A DNA stretch of 64,000 bases. It comes from Pararhizobium qamdonense. Its GTDB lineage: Bacteria > Pseudomonadota > Alphaproteobacteria > Rhizobiales > Rhizobiaceae. A program made the translations under genes and the position numbers. Below are positions 1 to 8,150 of the stretch, piece after piece. The stretch lies in assembly GCF_029277445.1 (NCBI RefSeq), contig NZ_CP119566.1, positions 961,001 through 1,025,000 on the forward strand, written 5' to 3'. Numbering within the stretch: position 1 is the stretch's first letter; each line of letters starts with the position of its first letter. The notes beneath the pieces were generated by a model, which was not told where the DNA came from, searched no databases, and was given only the letters and a program-made list of their open reading frames with translations.

Positions 1-1
1 C

Positions 2-1237
2 CTCGGGCTCGTGATCCTCCTGACTGCCTGGCTTCCCATGCTGATGCGGCGGCTTCCACTGTCACTCCCCATCGCATGCCTCGCGATCGGCGCACTTCTC
101 GCGTGGTCACCGTTTCCACTTTTGCCTCGCTTCAACCCGCTGGAAAACCGCGACTTCACCGAACGTATGACGGAAATCGTTGTCATCGTCGCGCTAATGG
201 GTGCAGGTCTCAAACTTGATCGACCGATCGGGTGGCGACGTTGGGGAACGACGTGGCGACTCCTCGGGATCGCCATGCCGCTGACTATCGCCGTGTTGGC
301 GCTTCTCGGCTACTGGATACTCGGACTAGGGGTCGCGTCGGCGCTTTTGCTCGGTGCGTCGCTCGCACCCACGGACCCGGTCCTTGCAAGCGATGTCCAG
401 GTTGGCCCGCCCAAGACGGGCGAAGAGGACGAAGTTCGTTTCGCGCTGACGTCCGAGGCGGGTTTGAATGACGGCTTGAGTTTTCCATTCGTCCATCTGG
501 CGATTGCCATGGCGGTGGCGACAAAAGAAGGCAATGACCTGTTCGCTCACTGGGCCATGATCGACATAGTATGGAGGCTTGGCGCGGGCGTCGTCATGGG
601 ATGGGCTATGGGCAAGTTGTTCGGCGTGTTCTCGTTCAAGCTTCGTGACATAAGCCTGGCGAAAACGCAGGACGGCTTTGTCGCACTCGGAATGACGTTC
701 ACAGTCTACGGATTAACCCAGCTGATCGGCGGATATGGTTTCGTAGCCGTGTTCCTGGCGGCAGTAGCCTTCAGAGCAAGCGAACGTGACGACGATTTCC
801 ATGAACAGCTCCACGATTTCGCCGAGCAGATCGAACGCCTGCTGATGATGGTGTTGCTGGTCTGCCTTGGCTCGATCGCTGCCAGCGGGCAACTCCTCGC
901 CGGGATTGACTGGCGCGTGGTGACAGTGGCCGTTCTCGCCATCGCTCTGGTTCGCCCCTTGATCGGATGGCTATCGCTGATCGGCTCGGGACATCCTCCA
1001 GGCGAAGCCGTCATCATTGCGGTATTCGGCATCCGAGGGCTCGGATCAATCTACTATCTGGCATACGCGAGCGGCCACGCCGAGTTCGAAAGCGTAGAAA
1101 CGGTGTGGGCCACGGTGCTGATGATCGTGATAGCGTCGATTGTCGTCCACGGTACCGCCGTCACGCCAACGATGGCTTGGATCGATGGCCGCAGAGCACG
1201 GTCGAAGCAAGTTGTGGACAGACCGTCGGTTCATTGA
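2..1237 (+). CDS. NhaP-type cation:proton antiporter, 5' end cut by the window
   Basis: Inner-membrane antiporter of the CPA1 (NhaP) family, exchanging Na+ or K+ for H+. The frame is open to the left edge, so the true start lies outside; the first in-frame start-like codon, GTG at 11, falls inside the first hydrophobic helix and is unconvincing. About a dozen hydrophobic segments are visible. Counting from that GTG, SLAPTDPVLASD (about 117-128) matches the ion-binding helix of the family and SEAGLNDG follows at 148-155. The cytoplasmic tail is very short. Which cation is moved cannot be read from the sequence. The next gene runs in the opposite direction, so no operon partner is visible. Confidence 0.9.
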   Translation, partial: LGLVILLTAWLPMLMRRLPLSLPIACLAIGALLAWSPFPLLPRFNPLENRDFTERMTEIVVIVALMGAGLKLDRPIGWRRWGTTWRLLGIAMPLTIAVLALLGYWILGLGVASALLLGASLAPTDPVLASDVQVGPPKTGEEDEVRFALTSEAGLNDGLSFPFVHLAIAMAVATKEGNDLFAHWAMIDIVWRLGAGVVMGWAMGKLFGVFSFKLRDISLAKTQDGFVALGMTFTVYGLTQLIGGYGFVAVFLAAVAFRASERDDDFHEQLHDFAEQIERLLMMVLLVCLGSIAASGQLLAGIDWRVVTVAVLAIALVRPLIGWLSLIGSGHPPGEAVIIAVFGIRGLGSIYYLAYASGHAEFESVETVWATVLMIVIASIVVHGTAVTPTMAWIDGRRARSKQVVDRPSVH

Positions 1238-1322
1238 CCGCTGGGACAAAAGAGCGATGGCGGAATCGTTTTGGACTCTATCCGGAGGCGTCACCCAGAT
1301 CATCATTAATCAGAGCGGGCGA

Positions 1323-1541
1323 CTATTTTGAATTCATTGACGGAAGGTTCGTTTCCACCTCGCGGCGCTTCGCGTCCGGCAAGGTCTCGATCCGTTCGCT
1401 CCAAAATTGGGATGCTTCCTCTGGCTCATCGTCCCATTTCCTTGTTTCGACTATGTTATCGTCAAGTTTGCCCATTCGTGTTCCGCCAAGCTTGACGTAG
1501 TGAGCGGCAAGTTCAGCGGCATCGGTTTCAGGTTCAGCCAT
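1323..1541 (-). CDS. Small acidic protein of unknown function (72 aa)
   Basis: A 72-residue, highly charged soluble protein rich in Glu and Asp, without signal peptide or membrane segment. I do not recognise a named family. The start is supported by a GGGAG ribosome-binding site about 5 bases before the ATG. A candidate EcfG-type promoter lies 34-58 bases upstream, which fits the stress genes around it. It stands alone between the antiporter and the alcohol dehydrogenase, transcribed opposite to both. The reading frame is judged real from its start context, promoter and composition, not from a known function. Confidence 0.6.
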   Translation of the reverse strand: MAEPETDAAELAAHYVKLGGTRMGKLDDNIVETRKWDDEPEEASQFWSERIETLPDAKRREVETNLPSMNSK

Positions 1542-1574
1542 TTCGTTCTCCCGGGTTTAAATGATCGAAGGCTG

Positions 1575-1599
1575 AACCAGCGAGCGTGGCACAAGTTCC
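1575..1599 (-). promoter_or_regulatory. Candidate EcfG-type (general stress) promoter
   Basis: On the minus strand GGAAC is followed after 16 bases by GGTT, close to the alphaproteobacterial general-stress sigma factor consensus (GGAAC, 16-17 bases, CGTT). It sits 34 bases upstream of the start at 1541. The -10 element deviates in its first base. Confidence 0.45.
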
Positions 1600-1667
1600 G
1601 ACACCCATGCGCCGAACGCAATGGTTCGGTGAACCGCGACACTCCTCGTCCCCGTTGGTGTTCATCA

Positions 1668-1709
1668 TTCAAAAGCCTGCCACACCTCCTCCCGCGGTAG
1701 GCTTTTGAA
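1668..1709. other. Long hairpin with anti-Shine-Dalgarno-like loop
   Basis: An 11-bp perfect inverted repeat (TTCAAAAGCCT / AGGCTTTTGAA), extendable with one mismatch, encloses a loop containing CCTCCTCCC on the plus strand. No T-tract follows, so it is not a classical terminator. Such loops are typical of rhizobial trans-acting small RNAs, but no promoter or transcript end is evident. Confidence 0.35.
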
Positions 1710-1796
1710 GGAAGAACAGCGACACGATCGGCACCGGGATTGAGGCTTACTCCATGTTCAATTGAAATCGGTCGCAGAACTCCGTCATCGTTGGTG

Positions 1797-1821
1797 GGAA
1801 CAACTGCTGATTCATTCAGTT
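1797..1821 (+). promoter_or_regulatory. Candidate EcfG-type promoter of the alcohol dehydrogenase
   Basis: GGAAC, 16 bases, AGTT, placed 29 bases before the start codon at 1850. It resembles the general-stress sigma factor promoter with one deviation in the -10 element. Confidence 0.45.
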
Positions 1822-1849
1822 GGGGCATATCATTAATGGAGGTTTCGAT

Positions 1850-3019
1850 ATGCGCGCACTTTGCTGGCACGGAAAAGGTGACGTTCGCGTCGACACTGTT
1901 CCCGATCCCAAAATCCAACACTCCCGAGACGCGATCATCAAAATAACATGCTGCGCAATCTGCGGCTCTGACCTGCATCTCCTTGATGGCTACCAGCCAA
2001 CCATGAAGAGTGGCGATATCCTCGGCCACGAAAACATGGGCGAAGTGATCGAGTTGGGTTCGGACGTCACTAACCTGCAGATCGGCGACCGCGTTGTTGT
2101 ACCGTTTACGATAAGCTGCGGCGATTGCTGGTTTTGCAAACAGGGGATGTACTCATGCTGTGATACTACGAACCCCAACGCGGAGATCGCACGCAAGGCC
2201 ATGGGCCACTCCCCGGCAGGACTATTCGGGTTTAGCCATATGCTGGGGGGGTATAGCGGGGGACAGGCTGAGTATCTTCGCGTCCCTATGGCCGATGTCG
2301 GGCCAATCAAGGTGCCGGACAGTGTCTCTGATGAGCAGGCGCTTTTTCTATCCGATATTTTCCCCACAGGCTTCATGGCAGCTGAGAATGCGCAAATTCA
2401 GCCCGGGGATACGGTGGCCATCTGGGGATGTGGCCCGGTCGGTCAATTCGCAATTCGCTCGGCGCTCATGATGGGAGCGGGCCGCGTGATCGCCATAGAC
2501 GAAGTGGCCGAACGTCTCGCCATGGCAGAAGCGGGTGGGGCGGAAACGATTAACTTTTCCGAGACGGATGTCTACGACGAACTCATGTCACGCACCGCCA
2601 ACCGGGGCCCTGATAGCTGCATTGACGCCGTCGGCTGCGAGGCATCAGGCCACGGCTCTGCAGACGCTCTACTGGATAAGGCAAAGGCAGCACTGTATCT
2701 CGCAACCGATCGAGTCCATGTGCTGCGGGAAGCCATTATGAGCTGCCGTAAAGGCGGTACGATATCCATTCCAGGCGTTTATGTCGGAATGGGTGACAAA
2801 ATTCCCATCGGCGCGGCAATGAACAAGGGTCTTACCCTCAAGATGGGACAGACCCATGTACAGAAATACACAAAGCCTCTCCTTGCAAAAATCGAAGCGG
2901 GTGAGATTGATCCGAGCTTTGTCGTCACTCACCCCGCCGCTCTGGAAGATGCACCGGAAATGTACAAGAAATTCCGCGATAAAGAGGACGGGGTAATCAA
3001 AGTAGTGCTCAGGCCATAG
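1850..3019 (+). CDS. Zinc-dependent alcohol dehydrogenase, formaldehyde-dehydrogenase-like (389 aa)
   Basis: Medium-chain dehydrogenase/reductase that oxidises an alcohol or aldehyde with NAD(P)+. The N-terminal GroES-like domain has the catalytic zinc site CAICGSDLH and GHENMGEV, then a cysteine-rich structural zinc segment (CGDCWFC...CC). The Rossmann motif GCGPVGQ follows near residue 185. Residues after about 260 resemble the glutathione-independent formaldehyde dehydrogenase branch. The start at 1850 is chosen over an upstream ATG at 1820 because GGAGG lies 8 bases before it and the upstream ATG overlaps the candidate EcfG promoter. The gene appears monocistronic. The substrate is not determined. 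Confidence 0.88.
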   Translation: MRALCWHGKGDVRVDTVPDPKIQHSRDAIIKITCCAICGSDLHLLDGYQPTMKSGDILGHENMGEVIELGSDVTNLQIGDRVVVPFTISCGDCWFCKQGMYSCCDTTNPNAEIARKAMGHSPAGLFGFSHMLGGYSGGQAEYLRVPMADVGPIKVPDSVSDEQALFLSDIFPTGFMAAENAQIQPGDTVAIWGCGPVGQFAIRSALMMGAGRVIAIDEVAERLAMAEAGGAETINFSETDVYDELMSRTANRGPDSCIDAVGCEASGHGSADALLDKAKAALYLATDRVHVLREAIMSCRKGGTISIPGVYVGMGDKIPIGAAMNKGLTLKMGQTHVQKYTKPLLAKIEAGEIDPSFVVTHPAALEDAPEMYKKFRDKEDGVIKVVLRP

Positions 3020-3146
3020 CTCGGGACCAGAGACCGACTGCACTTGAGACAACCTGGCAGCTGCGATGGAATACATCAACGATTAACCGCCTTACGCGCG
3101 TTCACTGTGTTCAATCAACCTCAGGACCCTCACAAAGGAGTTATCC

Positions 3147-3506
3147 ATGACCAACATCAAGGCGAGGGGCTTCGACAGGGACAGTGTCGATCAACTCAAT
3201 GACCACCTGTCCGACATCGCTGAGCCGATAGGCGAAGAAGATGGCGAAACCACAACGCAGGAAGAACAGATCGCGGCACTGCGCGACGAGGTCTACGAGT
3301 TGCGCGAACGCGTTAACAGCATTCGAAGGCGGGTAGACGTGGCAGAGGGCCGAACAGAAACCAAAGGTGAGCTCCATCCGTTGGTTCGCATCGCGGCTAT
3401 GTCGCTGGCCACGGTAGTTCTCGGTCGAATCGTGAAGCGGTTGCGTTTAGGGGCTGCGGGTGTGGCGGCGGTCCCGATGATTGCCGCCCAACTCGATACA
3501 CGGTAA
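3147..3506 (+). CDS. Coiled-coil plus membrane-helix protein, unknown function (119 aa)
   Basis: No named family recognised. Residues 1-45 are acidic, residues about 40-70 form a heptad-like coiled coil (repeated ALRDEVYELRERVNSI pattern), and residues 78-115 hold one or two hydrophobic segments interrupted by KRLRLG. The architecture suggests a small membrane-anchored protein with a cytoplasmic coiled coil. AAAGGAG lies 6 bases before the ATG. It stands between two stress genes on the same strand but with gaps of 127 and 176 bases, so it is probably transcribed separately. Confidence 0.65.
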   Translation: MTNIKARGFDRDSVDQLNDHLSDIAEPIGEEDGETTTQEEQIAALRDEVYELRERVNSIRRRVDVAEGRTETKGELHPLVRIAAMSLATVVLGRIVKRLRLGAAGVAAVPMIAAQLDTR

Positions 3507-3682
3507 CTTTGACCACTACGCGTCGACGAAACCCTAGCTGTCCCTAACGTGGCCGCTAGCGTCCAAGAACGATGTGCCACGCGGGTAGGCTTGCTCGACC
3601 ATTTACACGAAATAGCCCCTCTGGACATGTCGAGGAGAAGGTCCATCTAACTATCCGAAACATGAAGAAGGAGAGGGTTAGC

Positions 3683-4165
3683 ATGGCAGACGAAAACCAA
3701 CTTCGCGAAAAGTTCTGGAAGGCGCTCAAAAGCGACATGACGCTCATGTTGGGTCTGTCGGGTGTGGATGAAAGCCATACCCGTCCTATGACAGCACAAG
3801 TTGAAAACGATCATGGACCGATTTGGTTTTTCACTTCCACAGATTCTGAACTGGTGAGGCAGGTTCAGGGCGGTGGCCGTGCCGTGGCGACATTTGCTTC
3901 GAAAGGTCATGACGTGTTCGCCGCTATCCACGGCGCACTCATCGTCGATAATGATCGGGCGGTAGTCGATCGCCTGTGGAACCGTTACATCGCCGCATGG
4001 TATGAAGGCGGCAAGGACGATCCAAAGCTGGTTCTTCTGCGCCTGGACGCAGAGCACGCCGAAATCTGGAAGGATGGATCGAGTCTTTGGGCGGGTATCA
4101 AGATGCTGCTGGGGTCAGACCCAAAGCAGGACTACAAGGACAACGTTGCTGACGTAACGCTGTAG
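3683..4165 (+). CDS. General stress protein, pyridoxamine-phosphate-oxidase-like flavin-binding fold (160 aa)
   Basis: Member of the split-barrel pyridoxamine 5'-phosphate oxidase superfamily, general stress protein branch (Pyrid_ox_like). The pattern GPIWFFTSTDSELVRQV, then the strand pair ending in FASKGHDVFAAIHG, and the C-terminal EIWKDGSSLWAGIKMLLG are characteristic. These proteins bind flavin or related cofactors; the reaction is unknown for most. The start at 3683 follows GGAGAGG with normal spacing; the upstream in-frame ATG at 3572 lacks a ribosome-binding site and would add non-conserved sequence. It fits the stress-gene character of this end of the window. Confidence 0.82.
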   Translation: MADENQLREKFWKALKSDMTLMLGLSGVDESHTRPMTAQVENDHGPIWFFTSTDSELVRQVQGGGRAVATFASKGHDVFAAIHGALIVDNDRAVVDRLWNRYIAAWYEGGKDDPKLVLLRLDAEHAEIWKDGSSLWAGIKMLLGSDPKQDYKDNVADVTL

Positions 4166-4450
4166 CACGAGCTAAGCGCTCAGGTACCGGGTTCGAGCCC
4201 GGGTCGGGCGCTTCTTTGCCTGATCGGACAGCTGTCGATACTGTCCTGCAACAAAATTGATCACTGGAGTGCCCAGCGAGAGCCGTGCGATCAAGACAGT
4301 GCCGCTCTTTTGCAGCAAGCGACGTTAACACATCACTAGCTTGGGTCGGATGGCCGCGTTGCCATCCGAGCGTGTGCGCCTCCTCTACAAGAAGCTGCAC
4401 CGCCAAATCCACGCTTGGCCTGCAGCGTCGACTGATCAGCCTCCGACTTC

Positions 4451-4735
4451 TTAGATCGTTATTTCGTCAGCGACATCCCGTAGGCCTTTGAACGGGGGGC
4501 GGAGTTTTCCGTCGGCCGTCCACGCGCGGTATTCGATTTTGGCAGCAATGACTGGCTCGACGTACACAGCAGACTTCGTCTTCATGCGGACTGTCGGTCG
4601 CTTTTTGGCGATCGCGTCGAGCTTTGTGCTGACTTGGCGCGCGACCGCATTCGAAAAGCCGTTTCGACGTTTCCGATGTAGACCAGATCGTCGCCCCTTG
4701 CGCGCGGCTAGCGATCCGAGGTTTTTCTTTGCCAT
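4451..4735 (-). pseudogene. Remnant of the C-terminal domain of an ATP-dependent DNA ligase (LigD type)
   Basis: The last part (AVYVEPVIAAKIEYRAWTAD, then GKLRPPFKGLR) is the OB-fold end of an ATP-dependent LigD-type ligase. The segment NGFSNAVARQVSTKLDAI continues the match upstream in the same frame. Between them and the N-terminal KNLGSL segment, the expected GDDLVYIGNV is encoded in the +1 frame, so two opposite single-base shifts bracket about 12 codons. The adenylation domain is absent. It is therefore a fragment with a scrambled patch that keeps an open frame. Whether a protein is still made is unknown; a functional ligase is excluded because the nucleotidyltransferase core is missing. 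Confidence 0.7.
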
Positions 4736-4793
4736 GAACGCAAGGAAAACATGGAAACGTTAAAGAACGGCCGGCTCCTGTTTCGCCCGTCAC

Positions 4794-4818
4794 GGAACTT
4801 CGTGAATCCAGCAGAGTT
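4794..4818 (+). promoter_or_regulatory. Candidate EcfG-type promoter of the DUF3606 gene
   Basis: GGAAC, 16 bases, AGTT, ending 32 bases before the ATG at 4851. It matches the general-stress sigma factor pattern except for the first -10 base. Confidence 0.5.
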
Positions 4819-4850
4819 ATCGGTGATCATTCCAACCAGGGAGGCTCAAA

Positions 4851-5024
4851 ATGGCAACGACAACACGCGGGCGCAATCAAGACAGGGCACGGGTCGCCGC
4901 AGGGCAGGACCACGAAGTCGCATACGAGGCTAAGAAGGAGGGCGTGTCCAAAAGCGAGGTCAAGGATGCCGTCAAGCAAGCTGGCAATAGCCGAGCCAAG
5001 GTCGAGGACAAGCTGAAGAAATGA
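4851..5024 (+). CDS. DUF3606 small protein (57 aa)
   Basis: A 57-residue helical protein matching DUF3606: a charged N-terminus, HEVAYEAKKEGVSKSEVKDAVKQAG in the centre (an aromatic, KK, G-V and AV-x-x-G pattern) and a Lys-rich end. The family is common in rhizobial and other alphaproteobacterial stress loci; its role is not known. GGGAGG precedes the ATG by 7 bases. Its stop overlaps the next start (ATGA at 5021), so the two genes are translationally coupled. A candidate EcfG promoter lies directly upstream. Confidence 0.8.
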   Translation: MATTTRGRNQDRARVAAGQDHEVAYEAKKEGVSKSEVKDAVKQAGNSRAKVEDKLKK

Positions 5025-5263
5025 GAGACGGCAAGGCCAGCGGTGTTGACCAGCAGAAGCATCAGGGCCCCCGTGTGTCGCCGATGCGCGAAGTCCAGCG
5101 AGCCGAAGTGTCGTTGATGCTGACCAAGCATAGCGGCCTCAGGGCGGAGGCAGAGATCACGAACCGTGGACTGCTGTCGGTAGGGGCGCTGGTTTCTTCG
5201 ATCCTGCTTTCGACGGCTGTCCTGGTCCATGTGGCGGTGCTCGCTGGCCGTCGAAGGCGGTAG
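5021..5263 (+). CDS. Small protein with one C-terminal membrane helix (80 aa)
   Basis: No named family recognised. Residues 1-48 are polar; residues 50-74 (LLSVGALVSSILLSTAVLVHV) form one membrane helix, and the protein ends in GRRRR, predicting a tail-anchored protein with the Arg end inside. It overlaps the DUF3606 stop by four bases and so is probably co-transcribed with it from the same stress promoter. No Shine-Dalgarno other than that within the upstream gene (GAAGAA) is seen, consistent with coupling. Confidence 0.55.
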   Translation: MRDGKASGVDQQKHQGPRVSPMREVQRAEVSLMLTKHSGLRAEAEITNRGLLSVGALVSSILLSTAVLVHVAVLAGRRRR

Positions 5264-5551
5264 CGGTTGGTTTCGACGTTGCGGCCTTTATCCGTTGGAC
5301 GGCTGGTTCGATCTGACCATGTTCTCCAGCGGCGAGTCATTCAGGCGCGGACTCGGCTGGGCCAAAACTAAAAGTTGACCTGCGCCTGTAATTCCGCTAT
5401 CAGTGGTTTATCGATATTTTGCTTGCTGAACTTTGGTTGCCGCGCGATTAGCACCGCGCCTGAACGAACTTCCCTCTCAAAAACAATCGCTATCACCATC
5501 CGCCCCGCTTCGGCTTGGCGGTCGTTTAACATTGCTTTGAAAGGGTTCATC

Positions 5552-5761
5552 ATGACCACAGGCACAGTAAAATGGTTCAATTCCACTAAGGGCTTCGGCT
5601 TCATCCAGCCTGACAACGGCGGCGAAGACGCCTTCGTTCACGTTTCGGCCGTCGAGCGCGCAGGAATGCGCGAAATCGTCGAAGGTCAGAAGCTCAGCTA
5701 CGAACTGGAGCGCGACAAGAAGTCGGGCAAGATGTCGGCCACCAATCTTCAGGCCGCGTAA
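5552..5761 (+). CDS. cspA: Cold-shock protein, CspA family (69 aa)
   Basis: Single cold-shock domain that binds single-stranded RNA and DNA and melts structure in transcripts. The RNP1 motif KGFGFIQ (residues 13-19) and RNP2-like DAFVHVS (residues 29-35) are intact and the length is typical. The start at 5552 begins MTTGTVKWFN; the longer upstream frame would run through the untranslated leader. The 288 bases before it hold no gene and are probably the long 5' untranslated leader typical of temperature-responsive csp genes. A strong terminator follows at 5822. No other gene shares the transcript. Confidence 0.95.
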   Translation: MTTGTVKWFNSTKGFGFIQPDNGGEDAFVHVSAVERAGMREIVEGQKLSYELERDKKSGKMSATNLQAA

Positions 5762-5821
5762 TTTGAACTGCTCGCGCTTTGACCACGGATGTACTGGCAC
5801 TGCGTCGAGTTAGTTTTTTGG

Positions 5822-5847
5822 AAGGCCGGGCTTATGTCCGGCCTTTT
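5822..5847 (+). terminator. Rho-independent terminator of cspA
   Basis: An 8-bp perfect stem AAGGCCGG / CCGGCCTT with an 8-base loop is followed by TTTT. It lies 60 bases after the csp stop codon. Confidence 0.85.
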
Positions 5848-5879
5848 CCGTTTCTCAGTCCAAAGCGATCGGAGGACCA

Positions 5880-6098
5880 ATGTCCGTCAGCAAATCCCGT
5901 GAACATGCCGAAGTCGCATTCGGCCACCTGCAGTCCCAGTTCTTCGCGCGCGGAAACGCGGTAGAGGAGATGGATCACGTGACGAAGTCCCGTGAAGAGA
6001 AGACATCCCGACTACGTGAGGCTCGGCTCGCCAAGGAGGAACAAGACCGTCTGAGCGCCTCGACAAAACCTGCCGTGAAAACGCGTAAGAGGGCCTGA
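5880..6098 (+). CDS. Small charged protein upstream of an HWE kinase (72 aa)
   Basis: A 72-residue hydrophilic, helical protein without signal or membrane segment. I do not recognise a named family. Residues 35-60 are dense in Lys, Arg and Glu and could form a single long helix. GGAGG lies 5 bases before the ATG. It ends two bases before the HWE kinase start, so the two are co-transcribed and probably translationally coupled, suggesting a role with that kinase, but nothing in the sequence says which. Confidence 0.65.
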   Translation: MSVSKSREHAEVAFGHLQSQFFARGNAVEEMDHVTKSREEKTSRLREARLAKEEQDRLSASTKPAVKTRKRA

Positions 6099-6100
6099 TA

Positions 6101-7105
6101 ATGACCAAGGACCATAGCTTCGATCATGCCGACTGGTCGTCCGACGAACTTCGAGGCGCGCTCGAGGCGGCAGGAGTCGCGTTATGGTCCTGGCAGGTCG
6201 ATACCGACGCTCTCATCATGGATAGTCATGGCTACACGCTTTGGGATGTCTCGAAAGCGCAACCGCTCACGTTCGAGCGCCTGTCAGACAAGATACACCC
6301 CGCCGACCGGGACAGGGTGCGGGCGGCGTTTACCGCTACCCGAGGCGTTGTCGGACCCTATGAGGTCGATTTCCGCATCATCATCGGCGCCGATGTCCAC
6401 TGGATTTCCGCACGGGGACGTGGCAACGACGCGGGCATCAAGGACCGGAAGATGACAGGCATTTTTCTGGATGTCACGGGTCGGAAAAACGCCGAGGAGA
6501 GCCACGAGCTTCTTGCAGGCGAGATGAGCCATCGGGTTAAGAACCTTCTGGCGATCGCCTCGGGCCTAACGCAGATCACGTCGCGGTCTTCAGAGTCCGT
6601 GGAAATCATGACCAAACAACTCACCGGCCGTCTGACCGCGCTCGGGCGCGCGCATGACCTCGTGCGGCCATTGCCGAACGGGCAGGGCAACGCGGCGCTC
6701 CTTGGCGACATCATTACCGTCTTGCTGGCACCCTATGACGACGAGGGCGCCTTTGCGGGCAGGGTACGGGTCGCCGTCCCGAGGCTCGGTGTCGGCGAAA
6801 CGGCGGCGACAGGCCTGGCACTCGTCATCCACGAGCTCGCGACCAACGCGTTGAAATACGGCGCGCTGTCCGTGCCCGAAGGAACTCTCGACGTATCTGG
6901 CTCCGTTGTCGGCGACGATGTCGTGATACAATGGACCGAACGCGGCGGACCTGATGTGAAAAAGCCGGAGGGCGCTGGCGGCTACGGAAGCAAGCTTCTG
7001 CACAGAACTCTGGCCGGTCACCTGGGCGGCAGTCTCGAGCACGACTGGTCGAAAGAGGGTCTGCTCGTAAAGATGCGGATCGACGGAAATAGATTGTCTT
7101 CCTAG
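6101..7105 (+). CDS. HWE-family sensor histidine kinase with PAS domain (334 aa)
   Basis: Cytoplasmic sensor kinase of the HWE family, typical of Rhizobiales. Residues 20-130 form a PAS domain (ending IFLDVTGRKNAEE). The phosphoacceptor is His144 in EMSHRVKNLLAIASG, followed by the dimerisation helices (TALGRAHDLVRP). The ATPase domain has the N-box HELATNALKYGAL, the HWE signature tryptophan-glutamate QWTERGG and a C-terminal GGYGSKLL. There is no membrane segment. It is coupled to the small gene upstream. A single-domain response regulator faces it convergently at 7117-7464, a likely but unproven partner. HWE kinases often feed the general stress response, which would fit the promoters around. 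Confidence 0.9.
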   Translation: MTKDHSFDHADWSSDELRGALEAAGVALWSWQVDTDALIMDSHGYTLWDVSKAQPLTFERLSDKIHPADRDRVRAAFTATRGVVGPYEVDFRIIIGADVHWISARGRGNDAGIKDRKMTGIFLDVTGRKNAEESHELLAGEMSHRVKNLLAIASGLTQITSRSSESVEIMTKQLTGRLTALGRAHDLVRPLPNGQGNAALLGDIITVLLAPYDDEGAFAGRVRVAVPRLGVGETAATGLALVIHELATNALKYGALSVPEGTLDVSGSVVGDDVVIQWTERGGPDVKKPEGAGGYGSKLLHRTLAGHLGGSLEHDWSKEGLLVKMRIDGNRLSS

Positions 7106-7116
7106 TCAGTTCCTTG

Positions 7117-7464
7117 TCACGACAGCGCTTTGAACCGCTTCACGATGCGATCGAGGTCGTATGGCTTTGACAGGAATTCTGCGGACGGCGGAAGTTCGAT
7201 CTCGTCCGACCTGACACGCCCCGATGCGACGATGATCCTGGCTTCCGGAAAGCGGGCCGCCACTTCCTGCGCGAGGTCGACACCCGTGTGCTGGCCTGGC
7301 ATCTGGATATCCGTGAAGAGGAAATGGATTGTCTGCTCTTCGATGATGTTCATTGCCTCATCGGCTGTGCCGGCTTCGATCACGACGAACCCGGCTTCTT
7401 CCAACGCGTCGATCACGGTCATTCGAATAAGGACCTCGTCGTCCACCACAAGCACTTTTCGCAT
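7117..7464 (-). CDS. Single-domain response regulator (115 aa)
   Basis: A receiver domain alone: acidic pocket DDE at residues 8-10, phosphoacceptor Asp52 in FTDIQMPG, a conserved Ser/Ala switch region near IIVASG, and Lys in LSKPYD. No output domain is present, so it acts by protein contact, as phosphate sink, relay or inhibitor. It converges on the HWE kinase with 11 bases between them. A candidate EcfG promoter lies 25-50 bases upstream of its start. This combination (HWE kinase and stand-alone receiver under a stress promoter) is common in alphaproteobacterial stress signalling. Confidence 0.9.
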   Translation of the reverse strand: MRKVLVVDDEVLIRMTVIDALEEAGFVVIEAGTADEAMNIIEEQTIHFLFTDIQMPGQHTGVDLAQEVAARFPEARIIVASGRVRSDEIELPPSAEFLSKPYDLDRIVKRFKALS

Positions 7465-7488
7465 GACCCACTCCCAGATTTTTTTATT

Positions 7489-7514
7489 AACTCCCGCCCG
7501 GCAATCAACGTTCC
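7489..7514 (-). promoter_or_regulatory. Candidate EcfG-type promoter of the single-domain regulator
   Basis: On the minus strand GGAAC is followed after 17 bases by AGTT, 25 bases upstream of the start at 7464, the best-placed of the five such promoters here. Confidence 0.5.
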
Positions 7515-7563
7515 TCGTGAAGTTGTATCTTTCCTCTAGATATCTTACGGTCAGTCGAGGTGG

Positions 7564-7980
7564 TCATTTCCGTTCGGCCTGCCTCATCGGCATGCTATCG
7601 ACAAGGTCGAACATTTCGACATTACCGACGATGTCCTCGCTCCGAAGCTTTATTCCGCCATCCTTGCCCACGAGAACGACGTGGAAGCCGTCATCCTCAA
7701 TCTTTGCATCCTTCCTGAGTTTAGCAGAATTGAGGGCAGGGATGTTCCCATAGGCAGACGAGGCCCCCTCCTTGGAAACGCGGATAACGACAATGTCACG
7801 CTCCGCTAGCTTTGCTTCCTCGGTCTCCAGGGCCTCCACCTGCCGTGCCACTTTCGGATCGCCATAATTGCCGAATACGAGAACAACGCGGTTTTTCCAG
7901 GCGAGGTCGGAGAGGCTATCCATTGCCAGCACCTGTGATGATGTGAGTGCGAATAGGGACGCAACGAGCAGTCTATTCAT
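7564..7980 (-). CDS. Exported DUF4174 protein (138 aa)
   Basis: Secreted or periplasmic protein with a cleavable signal peptide (residues 1-19, MNRLLVASLFALTSSQVLA). The mature part matches DUF4174: a thioredoxin-like start (WKNRVVLVFGNYGD), a central VIRVSKEG strand, the LVGKDGGIKLRS motif and the characteristic end DSMPMRQAE. The fold is thioredoxin-like but no CxxC is present, so it is not an oxidoreductase of the usual kind. The function is unknown. The gene is monocistronic with 99 bases before the regulator gene promoter region. Confidence 0.85.
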   Translation of the reverse strand: MNRLLVASLFALTSSQVLAMDSLSDLAWKNRVVLVFGNYGDPKVARQVEALETEEAKLAERDIVVIRVSKEGASSAYGNIPALNSAKLRKDAKIEDDGFHVVLVGKDGGIKLRSEDIVGNVEMFDLVDSMPMRQAERK

Positions 7981-8150
7981 GAAGCAAGTTCCCGTTTGTC
8001 CCGACTAACGATTCAACAGGCGGATGGTTCGGCAAAGCCACACCGATATCGGTCTCGATATGGAAAAGCACCAATTACGGCATAGCAGTACCCAGTCCTC
8101 ACGAATACGTACCAGTCGCCCGACCATAGCCAATGAACAGCGAAGCCGCT

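Noticed and set aside
4185..4215. tRNA-like GGTTCGAGCC sequence after the general stress gene
   Set aside because: It resembles a T-arm but does not form a proper 5-bp stem with a 7-base loop, and no other tRNA parts are near.
7524..7529. Single GATACA near the regulator at 7464
   Set aside because: It has no partner hexamer at 10-bp distance; the EcfG-type promoter explains the region better.
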